From positions 124,001 to 188,000 of the forward strand of contig NZ_JAUSVS010000004.1 in NCBI RefSeq assembly GCF_030814835.1: 64,000 nucleotides of DNA. Direction: 5' to 3'. A program made the translations under genes and the position numbers. Shown here piece by piece: positions 31,226-37,700 of the stretch. The DNA comes from Caulobacter ginsengisoli. Lineage in GTDB: Bacteria; Pseudomonadota; Alphaproteobacteria; Caulobacterales; Caulobacteraceae. The notes under the pieces were generated by a model. The model saw only the letters and a program-made list of their open reading frames with translations, did not search any database and had not been told where the DNA came from. Numbering within the stretch: position 1 is the stretch's first letter; each line of letters begins with the position of its first letter.

Positions 31226-31888
31226 TTACAAAATCCCTGGAGAGCCACCAGGCCTGATATCAGGCGGTTCGATTGAACCGAGAATATCCTCTCGGACAGA
31301 TACGAAAAGGCGGTCGAGGTTGTTCGCTACGTTCGCCGCCAATTCGCGCTGATCGGGAACGTCGCTCAGCCTCAACAGTCTGTTGTCCGGGAGAGACAAC
31401 ACGGCCACATCATCCGGGGCAGATCCATCCGTATATGCGGCGGACACCAGCGCGAGCGCTGCGTAGGTCATCCGCGCCGACAGTGGGACCGTCGCGGTAT
31501 TCCAAACATGCACGGCCAAGGTTTGGCCTCCCAACCGGTAGCCAAAATCGGGAAGGAAGCTGATTTTGAATTCTTCGGAGGGTGAAACGTAGAGCGCCGA
31601 TTGAACTGCGAGTACTTGGCCTGGATTGGCGACCCTCCAGGCGTCCAACTGTCGCAAACCAGCCTCCAAGGACCGCCTCTCTGCGGGATTTCCGAGATCG
31701 GAAGCCTCGTCAATTAGCGCCTGAAGTTCTTCGCCATCGATCATCAATCGGGCTGACTTGAGCCGAAGACTGCGATGGAAATCATACCCGCCCGTGGACG
31801 GTGAAAGTCGAACGCGCACTTCGCGCCGCTGTGGGCGCGGGTTCAGTGAAAGAAGTTTCAAGAACGCCGAGAAGCCGAATGTGGGCAT
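31226..31888 (-). CDS. Cysteine-free unknown protein of the ubiquitin-like island
   Basis: 220 residues from ATG at 31888, where AGGA lies 6 nt upstream; an ATG two codons earlier has no room for a ribosome site. I recognise no family. The first third is basic and beta-rich (RREVRVRLSPSTGGYDFHRSLRLKSARLMI), followed by a helical stretch (IDGEELQALIDEASDLGNPAERRSLEAGLRQLDAW), strands with FKISFLPDFGYRLGGQ, a hydrophobic helix (YAALALVSAAYTDG) and a C-terminal helix. There is no cysteine at all, so it cannot be a conventional E2 or a thioester-forming enzyme. It lies 131 bp downstream of the E1-like gene on the same strand, in the same A/T-richer DNA, so it is probably the fourth cistron: a target, adaptor or effector. 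Confidence 0.6.
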   Translation of the reverse strand: MPTFGFSAFLKLLSLNPRPQRREVRVRLSPSTGGYDFHRSLRLKSARLMIDGEELQALIDEASDLGNPAERRSLEAGLRQLDAWRVANPGQVLAVQSALYVSPSEEFKISFLPDFGYRLGGQTLAVHVWNTATVPLSARMTYAALALVSAAYTDGSAPDDVAVLSLPDNRLLRLSDVPDQRELAANVANNLDRLFVSVREDILGSIEPPDIRPGGSPGIL

Positions 31889-32019
31889 AGCCATTCCTAG
31901 GAGAATGCGAGCGGGGACGCTTACTCAGGGAATCGTACGGTTCACATTTTATTCCTCACCGACCATCAGATCGAGTCCAAGCTTTGGTCGGGACTATTTT
32001 GCGCACATAGGACACCAGG

Positions 32020-33351
32020 TCAGCTCGCTGCCCGAGAGTGCGCGCCGACCTCCAATGACCCGCGACTCAAGCAAGTCGGGCAATCAGCACGCGGCGGCAC
32101 AGGCGCGCGATAGATTGTTTCTGGTCTAAACGGGGTCAAGAATATCTGCCGCTCAGCCACCGAGGGTAAGTCGCCAACAGCTTGTCTGGCCAAGTAGACG
32201 GCGGAAATTAGCCCAGCCCAAAACGATACGCACGCTTGCGTGGGAATCAGTCCCTCAGCCGGGTCATCTTCATAGTGAAGGCATTGTGCGCAACCACTTC
32301 CGTTCGCATGGAGTGACGCCATCGCAGACCAGTGGGTGGTCGCACCGACCACAACGCGTTCCGGCCAAGCCTGCTGAACCAGCCAGCGCGTCGGAATGTG
32401 ATCGACACCAACAAGGACAACTCGGGCGAATGGAGCAATCTCATCCACCGTCGAGGAATCATACCGCCTGCGGAGGGCGCGGAAATGCAGTCCGCCCCCG
32501 ACCAACGTCTGCGTCAAATCTGTAGCCTTGCTCACATCACGCCCAGAGCGAAGGAGGAGCATGTAGCGGTTTAGATTCGATAGATCGGCCGCCTCTGGTT
32601 CAATGACCCGCCCCCGTCCGTTGACGCCAGGAATTCGGGCAAGGCAGTAGAGTGCCGCGTTGCTGATCGCACCGCCGCTTACGATGTCCACCTCACCCAA
32701 ATCGCGGCAGAAGGGCGAATTCACGGGCGCCAGTCTCAAACGGATCGAATCGGAATCGGCGAAACGATCAGAGGTGTTATCCCGGTCTAGTGCATACGGC
32801 AGGAGCTTCTGCATGGCGGCCTTGAAGGCTTCATTCGCTGCAAGCCCGGCTGCGGCCAAGGCGCCCATCGGCCAGAAATGAACTCCCCAAGGCCGAGTCG
32901 TATCCTCTCCAGAGAGGATGCCCGCCCAGGCCTCAGCGTTGATCCAGATGCGGCGGCGAGCCGGAATTGTAATTGGAGTGTCGCCGAGGCCTATGGCCAG
33001 ATCGATTTCATCGGTGGGCTCCCCTACGCCGAACTCAACGCCTGGAATCAGGTTCAATCCAACAGCGACCAACTCATCGATCAAACGCCCGGGAGAGAGC
33101 GGCGGTTGTGGACCGGACATTCTGATGTTGGGGGCTGAAAGCCACACCTTATGCCCGGATCTGGCCATCAGCGTGGCCGCGGTGACAAAGGCCGTCTGCG
33201 CGGGAGGGGAAGCGATATTTCGGCCATCGGCGACGAGCACCACGCGCGTGCAGGTGAGGGCGCTTAAAAGGACTTCGTCGGCAACCTCTCCCCCCACTTC
33301 GTCCCTCATCAACAAGAGGGTGCGACTGAGGCACTCGGCCAAGTCGTTCAT
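32020..33351 (-). CDS. E1-like ThiF-family adenylyltransferase of the ubiquitin-like island
   Basis: 443 residues from ATG at 33351, overlapping the JAMM gene stop by 4 nt (ATGA). The C-terminal half (about 218-430) is a ThiF/E1 Rossmann domain: VDIVSGGAISNAALYCLARI stands where active E1s have the glycine loop, then RVIEPEAADLSNLNRYMLL (matching DxDxVexSNLNRQ), SKAT (the conserved Lys) and VDHIPTRWLVQ. Two CxxC pairs (C354/C357 and C424/C427) form the zinc site typical of E1 proteins. The glycine loop is degenerate (GGAISN), so ATP use is uncertain. The N-terminal half (about 1-210) resembles an additional inactive nucleotide-binding domain. Its expected role is activation of the Gly-Gly terminus of the neighbouring ubiquitin-like protein. 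Confidence 0.82.
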   Translation of the reverse strand: MNDLAECLSRTLLLMRDEVGGEVADEVLLSALTCTRVVLVADGRNIASPPAQTAFVTAATLMARSGHKVWLSAPNIRMSGPQPPLSPGRLIDELVAVGLNLIPGVEFGVGEPTDEIDLAIGLGDTPITIPARRRIWINAEAWAGILSGEDTTRPWGVHFWPMGALAAAGLAANEAFKAAMQKLLPYALDRDNTSDRFADSDSIRLRLAPVNSPFCRDLGEVDIVSGGAISNAALYCLARIPGVNGRGRVIEPEAADLSNLNRYMLLLRSGRDVSKATDLTQTLVGGGLHFRALRRRYDSSTVDEIAPFARVVLVGVDHIPTRWLVQQAWPERVVVGATTHWSAMASLHANGSGCAQCLHYEDDPAEGLIPTQACVSFWAGLISAVYLARQAVGDLPSVAERQIFLTPFRPETIYRAPVPPRADCPTCLSRGSLEVGAHSRAAS

Positions 33352-33791
33352 ATCAGAGCAATCCGCTCGCCGATGCTGATCCGCCGCCAGCACCCGTCTT
33401 CCTGGATTTCCGTCAGGTAGGCGTCCTCAAATCCCACCCGCCCCAATCCGAAGTTCGGAATCACCAGCGACAGAAATCCCACCGTATGAATAATGGGGAA
33501 GGCGTCGTCGGTCGGGGAATGGAACGCCGCTCCCGGGTGTGTGTGGACCTGAAAGCGAATTCCCAGGTTCTCGCGCGCCAATGACATCCAGAAATCATTG
33601 AGCCATCGGTCGTCGAGCACGAAGGCGGCCGCATGCGCCGTATGCTTTGGATGAACTACCTTCGTAATCGTCTGAGGCGTATCCCACGGGCTTAGCCAAA
33701 GAGCCTGACACTCTCGCCTTCCGCCGCCACAGCCGCGAAAGTGCGAGAATGTCTCCTCAAGGATAGACCTCGGCAGGTCAAAGGCGGCCAT
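33348..33791 (-). CDS. JAB/JAMM metalloprotease of the ubiquitin-like island
   Basis: 147 residues. The JAMM zinc motif is intact: the Glu in GGGRRECQALWLS (E27), and HTHPGAAFHSPTDD with H83, H85, S92 and D95. Such proteases cleave isopeptide or peptide bonds after the Gly-Gly of ubiquitin-like proteins. Because the partner here already ends in Gly-Gly, maturation is not needed and deconjugation is the likelier job. It is translationally coupled on both sides: its ATG overlaps the ubiquitin-like stop by 1 nt (TAATG) and its stop overlaps the E1-like start by 4 nt. Confidence 0.88.
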   Translation of the reverse strand: MAAFDLPRSILEETFSHFRGCGGGRRECQALWLSPWDTPQTITKVVHPKHTAHAAAFVLDDRWLNDFWMSLARENLGIRFQVHTHPGAAFHSPTDDAFPIIHTVGFLSLVIPNFGLGRVGFEDAYLTEIQEDGCWRRISIGERIALI

Positions 33792-34171
33792 TAGCCACCC
33801 CGGACCTGGCTGGGGCGCATCAGCAGAATATCGTGGGGCGCCACGCCGGCCTCGGCGATCGTCTGGTCGTCCTTCAACTCGGCGCCATGCTGGTTGAAGA
33901 GGCCGAGCAGGTGAGCATTCGGGATCGGCCCGAAAGCCTGTTTGGCCTGATCCAACAGGCGCGCGACGGGTTCATCACGCCGCACCTCAAACGGCTTCTG
34001 GACGCCGTTATAGGTCACGATCACCTTGAACGCGTGCGGCTGCTCCTTTTCCTTGAGCGCCTCTTTGATGTCCTTCTCGGCCTTTTGGATGTCGTGCAGG
34101 GCCTTGTCCAGTTCGCGCTCGGCGTCAGCCAGCTCGGACTCGGCCGCTTCCAGTTTTTGCTCGCCATTCAT
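33791..34171 (-). CDS. Ubiquitin-like protein with coiled-coil N-terminus and terminal Gly-Gly
   Basis: 126 residues from ATG at 34171, preceded by AAGGAAGG. Residues 1-45 form a charged heptad-patterned helix (EQKLEAAESELADAERELDK). Residues about 47-122 look like a beta-grasp ubiquitin fold (FKVIVTYNGVQKPFEVRRDE, ARLLDQAKQAF, GLFNQHGAELKDDQTIAEAG, PHDILLMRPS). The chain ends ...SQVRGG, with the di-glycine exposed and no propeptide. The layout resembles the DUF2604-type bacterial ubiquitin-like proteins. Adjacent JAMM and E1-like genes strongly support use as a protein modifier. It is first in the operon, facing the XRE regulator. Confidence 0.85.
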   Translation of the reverse strand: MNGEQKLEAAESELADAERELDKALHDIQKAEKDIKEALKEKEQPHAFKVIVTYNGVQKPFEVRRDEPVARLLDQAKQAFGPIPNAHLLGLFNQHGAELKDDQTIAEAGVAPHDILLMRPSQVRGG

Positions 34172-34212
34172 GGCGCGCCTTCCTTTCTCTTCGTGGCCCT
34201 TCGGCCTGGTGG

Positions 34213-34228
34213 ATTGCGACTTCGCAAT
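34213..34228. promoter_or_regulatory. Operator-like inverted repeat, site 1
   Basis: ATTGCGA-ct-TCGCAAT is a perfect 7-2-7 inverted repeat 42 bp upstream of the ubiquitin-like ATG. A near-identical copy lies at 34259-34274. Together they flank the A/T-rich core of the divergent promoter region (TTTGATATCTATAGAG), so a bound repressor could shut both promoters. The natural candidate is the XRE protein encoded at 34303. Confidence 0.6.
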
Positions 34229-34258
34229 TGGTTTGATATCTATAGAGCGGGGAATGCA

Positions 34259-34274
34259 ATTGCAATATCGCAAT
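34259..34274. promoter_or_regulatory. Operator-like inverted repeat, site 2
   Basis: ATTGCAA-ta-TCGCAAT matches site 1 in architecture, with one arm base changed. Its centre is 46 bp from that of site 1, and it lies 28 bp before the GTG start of the XRE gene, where autorepression would be expected. A further half-site, ATTAATCGCAA, lies at 34281-34291. Confidence 0.55.
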
Positions 34275-34302
34275 CGCGTGATTAATCGCAACTGGAGACC
34301 GT

Positions 34303-34656
34303 GTGACGACAGACCGCTTCGAAACGGAATCGTTCTACGCCGCGCTCAACGCCGAGAGGCTAAGTCGGCAAATGACCTGGAAGGATGTTGCGGAGGAGGC
34401 CGGTGTGGCCGCGTCCACTCTTTCGCGTATGGGCCAGGGAGCAAGGCCAGATGTTAATGGCCTAGCAGCGCTTCTTGATTGGTCTAAATTGAAAGCCGAA
34501 ATGTTCATACGTGGAGGCAATGGCAACGAAGGTGACGCAGAGCCGATAGCAAAGATAACGGCGCTGCTTCGCGCAGATCCGAAACTTACGCCCGACAACG
34601 CTAAGTTAATCGAAGATATTGTGGTCAGTACATATTTTAGGTTGAGGGGAAACTGA
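34303..34656 (+). CDS. XRE-family HTH regulator
   Basis: 117 residues from a GTG at 34303 with GGAGA 5 nt upstream. The helix-turn-helix spans about residues 15-45 (ALNAERLSRQMTWKDVAEEAGVAASTLSRMGQG), a Cro/CI-like fold. The C-terminal half (PIAKITALLRADPKLTPDNAKLIEDIVVSTYFRLR) is helical and probably dimerises. It is divergent from the ubiquitin-like operon and 1 bp upstream of an ImmA/IrrE gene. In ICE and prophage systems such pairs form a repressor cleaved or inactivated by the metallopeptidase on a stress cue, so this is the probable switch of the island. Confidence 0.88.
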   Translation: MTTDRFETESFYAALNAERLSRQMTWKDVAEEAGVAASTLSRMGQGARPDVNGLAALLDWSKLKAEMFIRGGNGNEGDAEPIAKITALLRADPKLTPDNAKLIEDIVVSTYFRLRGN

Positions 34657-34657
34657 A

Positions 34658-35203
34658 TTGGAATTTCGGCGAGGATTTAAGGCCGAGGCGAACCGTATTG
34701 CTGTTCGAGTTCGTGAGCGGATGGGCTTGGTGCCGTCTGCTGCCATCGATCCTTGGCTAATCTGTGAACACTTCGACATTGGCGTTTTGCGCCTAAGCGA
34801 AATTGATATCGATTGCTCTCAATTCTTGACCTCTGAACGCTCACCGTTTTCGGCGGTGACCGTTCCCTGCGGGCCGGCGATCGCTATCGTCCACAACGAC
34901 ATGCACCATCCTTACAGGCAACGAAGTAACATTTGCCACGAACTGGCCCATTGTTTTCTTGGTCACAAGGCGGTGCCTCCGCTCACCGAGGAGGGGGAAA
35001 AGAATCACGATGGGGGCATTGAGGCGGAGGCCAACTTCCTTGCAGGCTCCCTTTTGATAACGAATGAGGCCGCAATCTTCATTTTGAAGAGTGGGCTGAG
35101 CCACCAAGCTCAAGGCATCTACGGCGTCAGCCAACCGATGCTTGATTATCGGCTGAGGGTGAGCGGAGCGATGACCCGTTTCCGCCGAAGCATGGTCGCC
35201 TAA
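34658..35203 (+). CDS. ImmA/IrrE-family metallopeptidase
   Basis: 181 residues from a TTG at 34658, chosen because AGGGGA lies 6-7 nt before it and the reading begins 1 bp after the XRE stop. The zinc-peptidase motif HELAH (94-98) is in SNICHELAHCFLGHK, and the third ligand is probably the Glu in GGIEAEANFLAGSLLI. ImmA cleaves or destabilises XRE repressors; the adjacent XRE gene is the obvious substrate. A/T-richer codons than the flanking genes (Ile ATT, Leu TTG) suggest transfer together with the ubiquitin-like genes. It is the last gene of the island on this side. Confidence 0.9.
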   Translation: MEFRRGFKAEANRIAVRVRERMGLVPSAAIDPWLICEHFDIGVLRLSEIDIDCSQFLTSERSPFSAVTVPCGPAIAIVHNDMHHPYRQRSNICHELAHCFLGHKAVPPLTEEGEKNHDGGIEAEANFLAGSLLITNEAAIFILKSGLSHQAQGIYGVSQPMLDYRLRVSGAMTRFRRSMVA

Positions 35204-35292
35204 TAGTCTCTGGGGCAGAAGAGGGGTCAGACACATTTCCCCCTTCCGGCAATGCAACCGCCCGGCCATCCCAGCGGCAAACCAGTCCCCCC

Positions 35293-36279
35293 TCAAAGAT
35301 TGGCCCTGAAAAACCTGACCAACTCCCCATTCAGCCGCTCGTGAAACGCCGCCCGGTCGAAGCCCGGTGTGGGGGTGCAGATCATCGGGGCGGCGGCGGC
35401 GAGCTCGGGGGAGCAGGGCGGCAGGAAGTCGAAATGGCCGGCGCCGTCGACCCGGATGTATTCCGGCTGGCGGGGCAGGGCGTCGCGGACCGGCTCGGCG
35501 TAGAAGGGCGAGGGCAGGATCTGGTCGCTGCCCGCCTGCCACAGCTGGACCGGCTGGGTCACCCTGGCCAGGCCTTCCCGGGTGAAGGTGAAGCCCAGGG
35601 CCGGGGCGGCGATGGCCAGGGCCTTGAGGCGGGTGTCGTGCGGCAGGCGCGGCGCGACCCGGATGGCGCTCATCGCGCCCGCGAACCGGCCCACAAGGCG
35701 GCAATCGAAGAAGCCGGGATGGGCGCGGCAGTGATCGGCCAGCCGGGTCAGGTCGGGATCGCCGCCCGCCGCCGCCAGCACGGTGAAGCCGCCGGACGAG
35801 AAGCCGAACGCCCCGATCCGCTGCGGGTCGATCCCGGCCCGTCCATCCCATTGGCCCAGAATGTAGTCGATCAGCACCGACAGCTGGCGGGCGCGGCCCG
35901 CGACATCGGCGGCGCGGCTCTGGTCGCGCCAGTTGTCGCCGGTGTGGGTCAGGGTGGCGACGATGAATCCGGCCTTGGCCAGGGCCCGGGCGGTGTCGAT
36001 GTGGCTGCGGAAATCGCCGCCGTTGCCATGGGAGATGACGATCATCGGCCGCGGCGCCGTGGCGCCCTGCGCCGGATACCAGACGCCCGCCTCGATCGGG
36101 GGCTGGTCGCCGTCCGTCACGGTCAGGCGGACGAAGACCACGCCGTCCCGGATCGACGGGCCGACCTGTCCGGCCGGCGGCGCGGCGGTCTGAGGCGGGC
36201 CAGGGATGGCCGGCGCCGCGGCGGCGGCGAAAGCGGCCAGCAGAACGGATGCGGTGGCGAACAGGGCGGCGGTGGACAT
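35293..36279 (-). CDS. Secreted alpha/beta hydrolase (dienelactone hydrolase-like)
   Basis: 328 residues. A signal peptide (LFATASVLLAAFAAAAAPA) is followed by a Pro-rich linker and an alpha/beta hydrolase domain. The nucleophile elbow is GFSSGG (in RIGAFGFSSGGFTVL), the oxyanion region is VISHGNGG, and the catalytic His is likely in GAGHFDFLPP. The pattern VWYPAQG...PMIVISHGNGGDFRSH resembles platelet-activating-factor acetylhydrolase/dienelactone hydrolase-like predicted hydrolases. The substrate is unknown. It diverges from a LytTR regulator gene 142 bp away, which may control it. Confidence 0.85.
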   Translation of the reverse strand: MSTAALFATASVLLAAFAAAAAPAIPGPPQTAAPPAGQVGPSIRDGVVFVRLTVTDGDQPPIEAGVWYPAQGATAPRPMIVISHGNGGDFRSHIDTARALAKAGFIVATLTHTGDNWRDQSRAADVAGRARQLSVLIDYILGQWDGRAGIDPQRIGAFGFSSGGFTVLAAAGGDPDLTRLADHCRAHPGFFDCRLVGRFAGAMSAIRVAPRLPHDTRLKALAIAAPALGFTFTREGLARVTQPVQLWQAGSDQILPSPFYAEPVRDALPRQPEYIRVDGAGHFDFLPPCSPELAAAAPMICTPTPGFDRAAFHERLNGELVRFFRANL

Positions 36280-36348
36280 GGCGGGGACCTTCGGCTGCGG
36301 TTGTTGGGGCTGTCTGAGACGGCCTGGGGCCCAGGCGCCAGTCCGGAT

Positions 36349-36386
36349 GGGCGAACGGGCGAACGGGTTCGTGGCCGGGCGAACGG
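36349..36386. promoter_or_regulatory. Three direct GGGCGAACGG repeats in the hydrolase/LytTR intergenic region
   Basis: GGGCGAACGG occurs at 36349-36358, 36357-36366 and 36377-36386. The last two copies start 20 bp apart, about two helical turns, which fits the paired direct repeats bound by LytTR domains. The site is 35-70 bp upstream of the LytTR start and also upstream of the divergent hydrolase, so it could serve autoregulation or control of both. Confidence 0.4.
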
Positions 36387-36421
36387 CTGCAATCGCCCGC
36401 GGGCCTTGCTAGGGTGGCGGC

Positions 36422-37195
36422 ATGGCAAGGGGCGGGGCGAAGACCGGACGATGGCGCGGACTGATGGCGGGGTTCGCCGCCGCGACCGCCCTTGGCCTGA
36501 CCCTGGGGGCGCTCGGTCCGTTCGGCAGCTATCTCAACGGCGCCCTGCCGGTGCGCCTGGCCTATTGGGTGGCCTGTCTGTGGGGCGGATGGCTGGTCTT
36601 CGGGGTCAGCCTGCCGATCCTGGGGCGCTGGGCGAGCGGCCGGGGTATTGCGCCCTGGCTGTGGGCGCCGCCGGCCGTCGCGGCGCTGAGCCTGCTGACC
36701 GCGACCGGCAGCCGGATGCTGGCGGTCCGGCTGTGGCCCGTGGTCGGCCAGGTCGGCTGGCTGGAATGGTATGGCCAGAACCTGGTGATCGGCGCCCTGG
36801 CGACCCTGGGCATGCTGTGGGCGACAGGGTCCCGCCGGGCCGGCCCCGCCGGGCCCGATACGGCATCGGCCGACCCGCGGGAGCGTCTGCCGCCCCGCCT
36901 GGGCCGGACCATCCTCTGCCTGCAGATGGAGGATCACTATGTCCGGGTGCACACCCCGCTGGGCTCGGCCCTGGTGCTGATGTCGCTGTCCCAGGCGATG
37001 GCGGGGCTTAAGGACGTGGAGGGCGTGCAGACCCACCGCTCCTGGTGGGTGGCGCGCGCCGCCATCGCCGGCGTGGTCGAGGACGGCCGCAGGCTGCGGC
37101 TGCGGCTGACCGGCGGCCTGGAGGCGCCCGTCTCGCGGGCCCGGGTCGGGGCTTTGCGGGAAGACGGCTGGCTGGCGGCCGCCCCGACGGCCTGA
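36422..37195 (+). CDS. Membrane-anchored LytTR DNA-binding regulator
   Basis: 257 residues. Four hydrophobic segments occupy about residues 13-140 (GLMAGFAAATALGLTLGAL; LAYWVACLWGGWLVFGVSL; WAPPAVAALSLLT; LVIGALATLGMLWAT). After a loop comes a LytTR domain (about 155-250): RTILCLQMEDHYVRVHTPLGSALVLMSLSQAM, GVQTHRSWWVARAAIAGV, LRLTGGLEAPVSRARVGALRE. The H-R-S-W-W-V block is diagnostic. There is no receiver domain; the membrane part probably senses or tethers. Direct repeats upstream are candidate binding sites. Confidence 0.88.
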   Translation: MARGGAKTGRWRGLMAGFAAATALGLTLGALGPFGSYLNGALPVRLAYWVACLWGGWLVFGVSLPILGRWASGRGIAPWLWAPPAVAALSLLTATGSRMLAVRLWPVVGQVGWLEWYGQNLVIGALATLGMLWATGSRRAGPAGPDTASADPRERLPPRLGRTILCLQMEDHYVRVHTPLGSALVLMSLSQAMAGLKDVEGVQTHRSWWVARAAIAGVVEDGRRLRLRLTGGLEAPVSRARVGALREDGWLAAAPTA

Positions 37196-37335
37196 CGTCG
37201 ACCGCCCGCATGCTCGAGGTCCAGAACGCCATCGGCGAGGTCTTCACCGCATCCGGCTGGCCCTCCACGTCCTCGACCTCGCCCCGGCGCGGAGATCGGC
37301 GAGCGCCCCGACAGCCCCGTCATCCTGTGCGGTCC

Positions 37336-37617
37336 CTAGACTGACGGCCGGTATTCGAACTCGACCAGATAGACGTTCTCGCCGGGGCCGTGCTTGGCCA
37401 CCTTCAGGAGATCGACCACCCCCAGGAACCCCGAGCGCCGGGCCAGGTCCGGGGTTATGTCGGCCAGGCTGATCTGGCGGATGGCGGTGACGTGGATGGC
37501 GCCCGCCCCCAGCGGGTAAGCGCCGCCGACCTTCACGCGCGGGCTCTGCCAGATGCGGACGCTGCAGGTGATCTCGCCCTGGACGACCCTGTCCCGCAGC
37601 TGTTTGGCGAACATCAT
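37336..37617 (-). CDS. ASCH-domain-like protein
   Basis: 93 residues from ATG at 37617, with AGGGG a few bases upstream; a longer frame reaches into the ArsR promoter. The sequence MMFAKQLRDRVVQGEITCSVRIWQ...VGGAYPLGAGAIHVTAIRQISLADITPDLARRSGF...YLVEFEY matches the small beta-barrel ASCH/PUA-like fold (a K/R..V..G.i..s.R.w opening, G..y..g.g.i.V..i). ASCH domains are thought to bind RNA or modified nucleotides. It is divergent from arsR with 83 bp between starts; the target is unknown. Confidence 0.7.
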   Translation of the reverse strand: MMFAKQLRDRVVQGEITCSVRIWQSPRVKVGGAYPLGAGAIHVTAIRQISLADITPDLARRSGFLGVVDLLKVAKHGPGENVYLVEFEYRPSV

Positions 37618-37665
37618 CGAACGACCCCTGAGCCAGGCGCCGCAGCCTAGCCGCCATTTTGCGGT

Positions 37666-37693
37666 TTGACTCATTTAGCATGTACGCTAAATG
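37666..37693 (+). promoter_or_regulatory. ArsR promoter with embedded perfect palindrome
   Basis: TTGACT (37666-37671) and TAAATG (37688-37693), 16 bp apart, look like -35 and -10 boxes. CATTTAGC (37672-37679) and GCTAAATG (37686-37693) form a perfect 8-6-8 inverted repeat filling the spacer and the -10 box. The ATG follows 7 bp after the repeat, so the mRNA would be nearly leaderless. Self-repression by the ArsR product is the simplest reading. Confidence 0.6.
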
Positions 37694-37700
37694 TTGAGCC

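Noticed and set aside
34841-37036. A 731-codon minus-strand frame spanning the ImmA, hydrolase and LytTR genes
   Set aside because: It overlaps three well-supported genes in other frames, has shadow composition (Arg/Pro/His-rich), and contains no domain.
37200-37335. Possible decayed gene between the LytTR and ASCH genes
   Set aside because: Short coding-like stretches (MLEVQNAIGEVFTASGW, then in another frame GAEIGERPDSPVILCGP) look like pieces of one frameshifted ORF, but they are too short and match no family I recognise.
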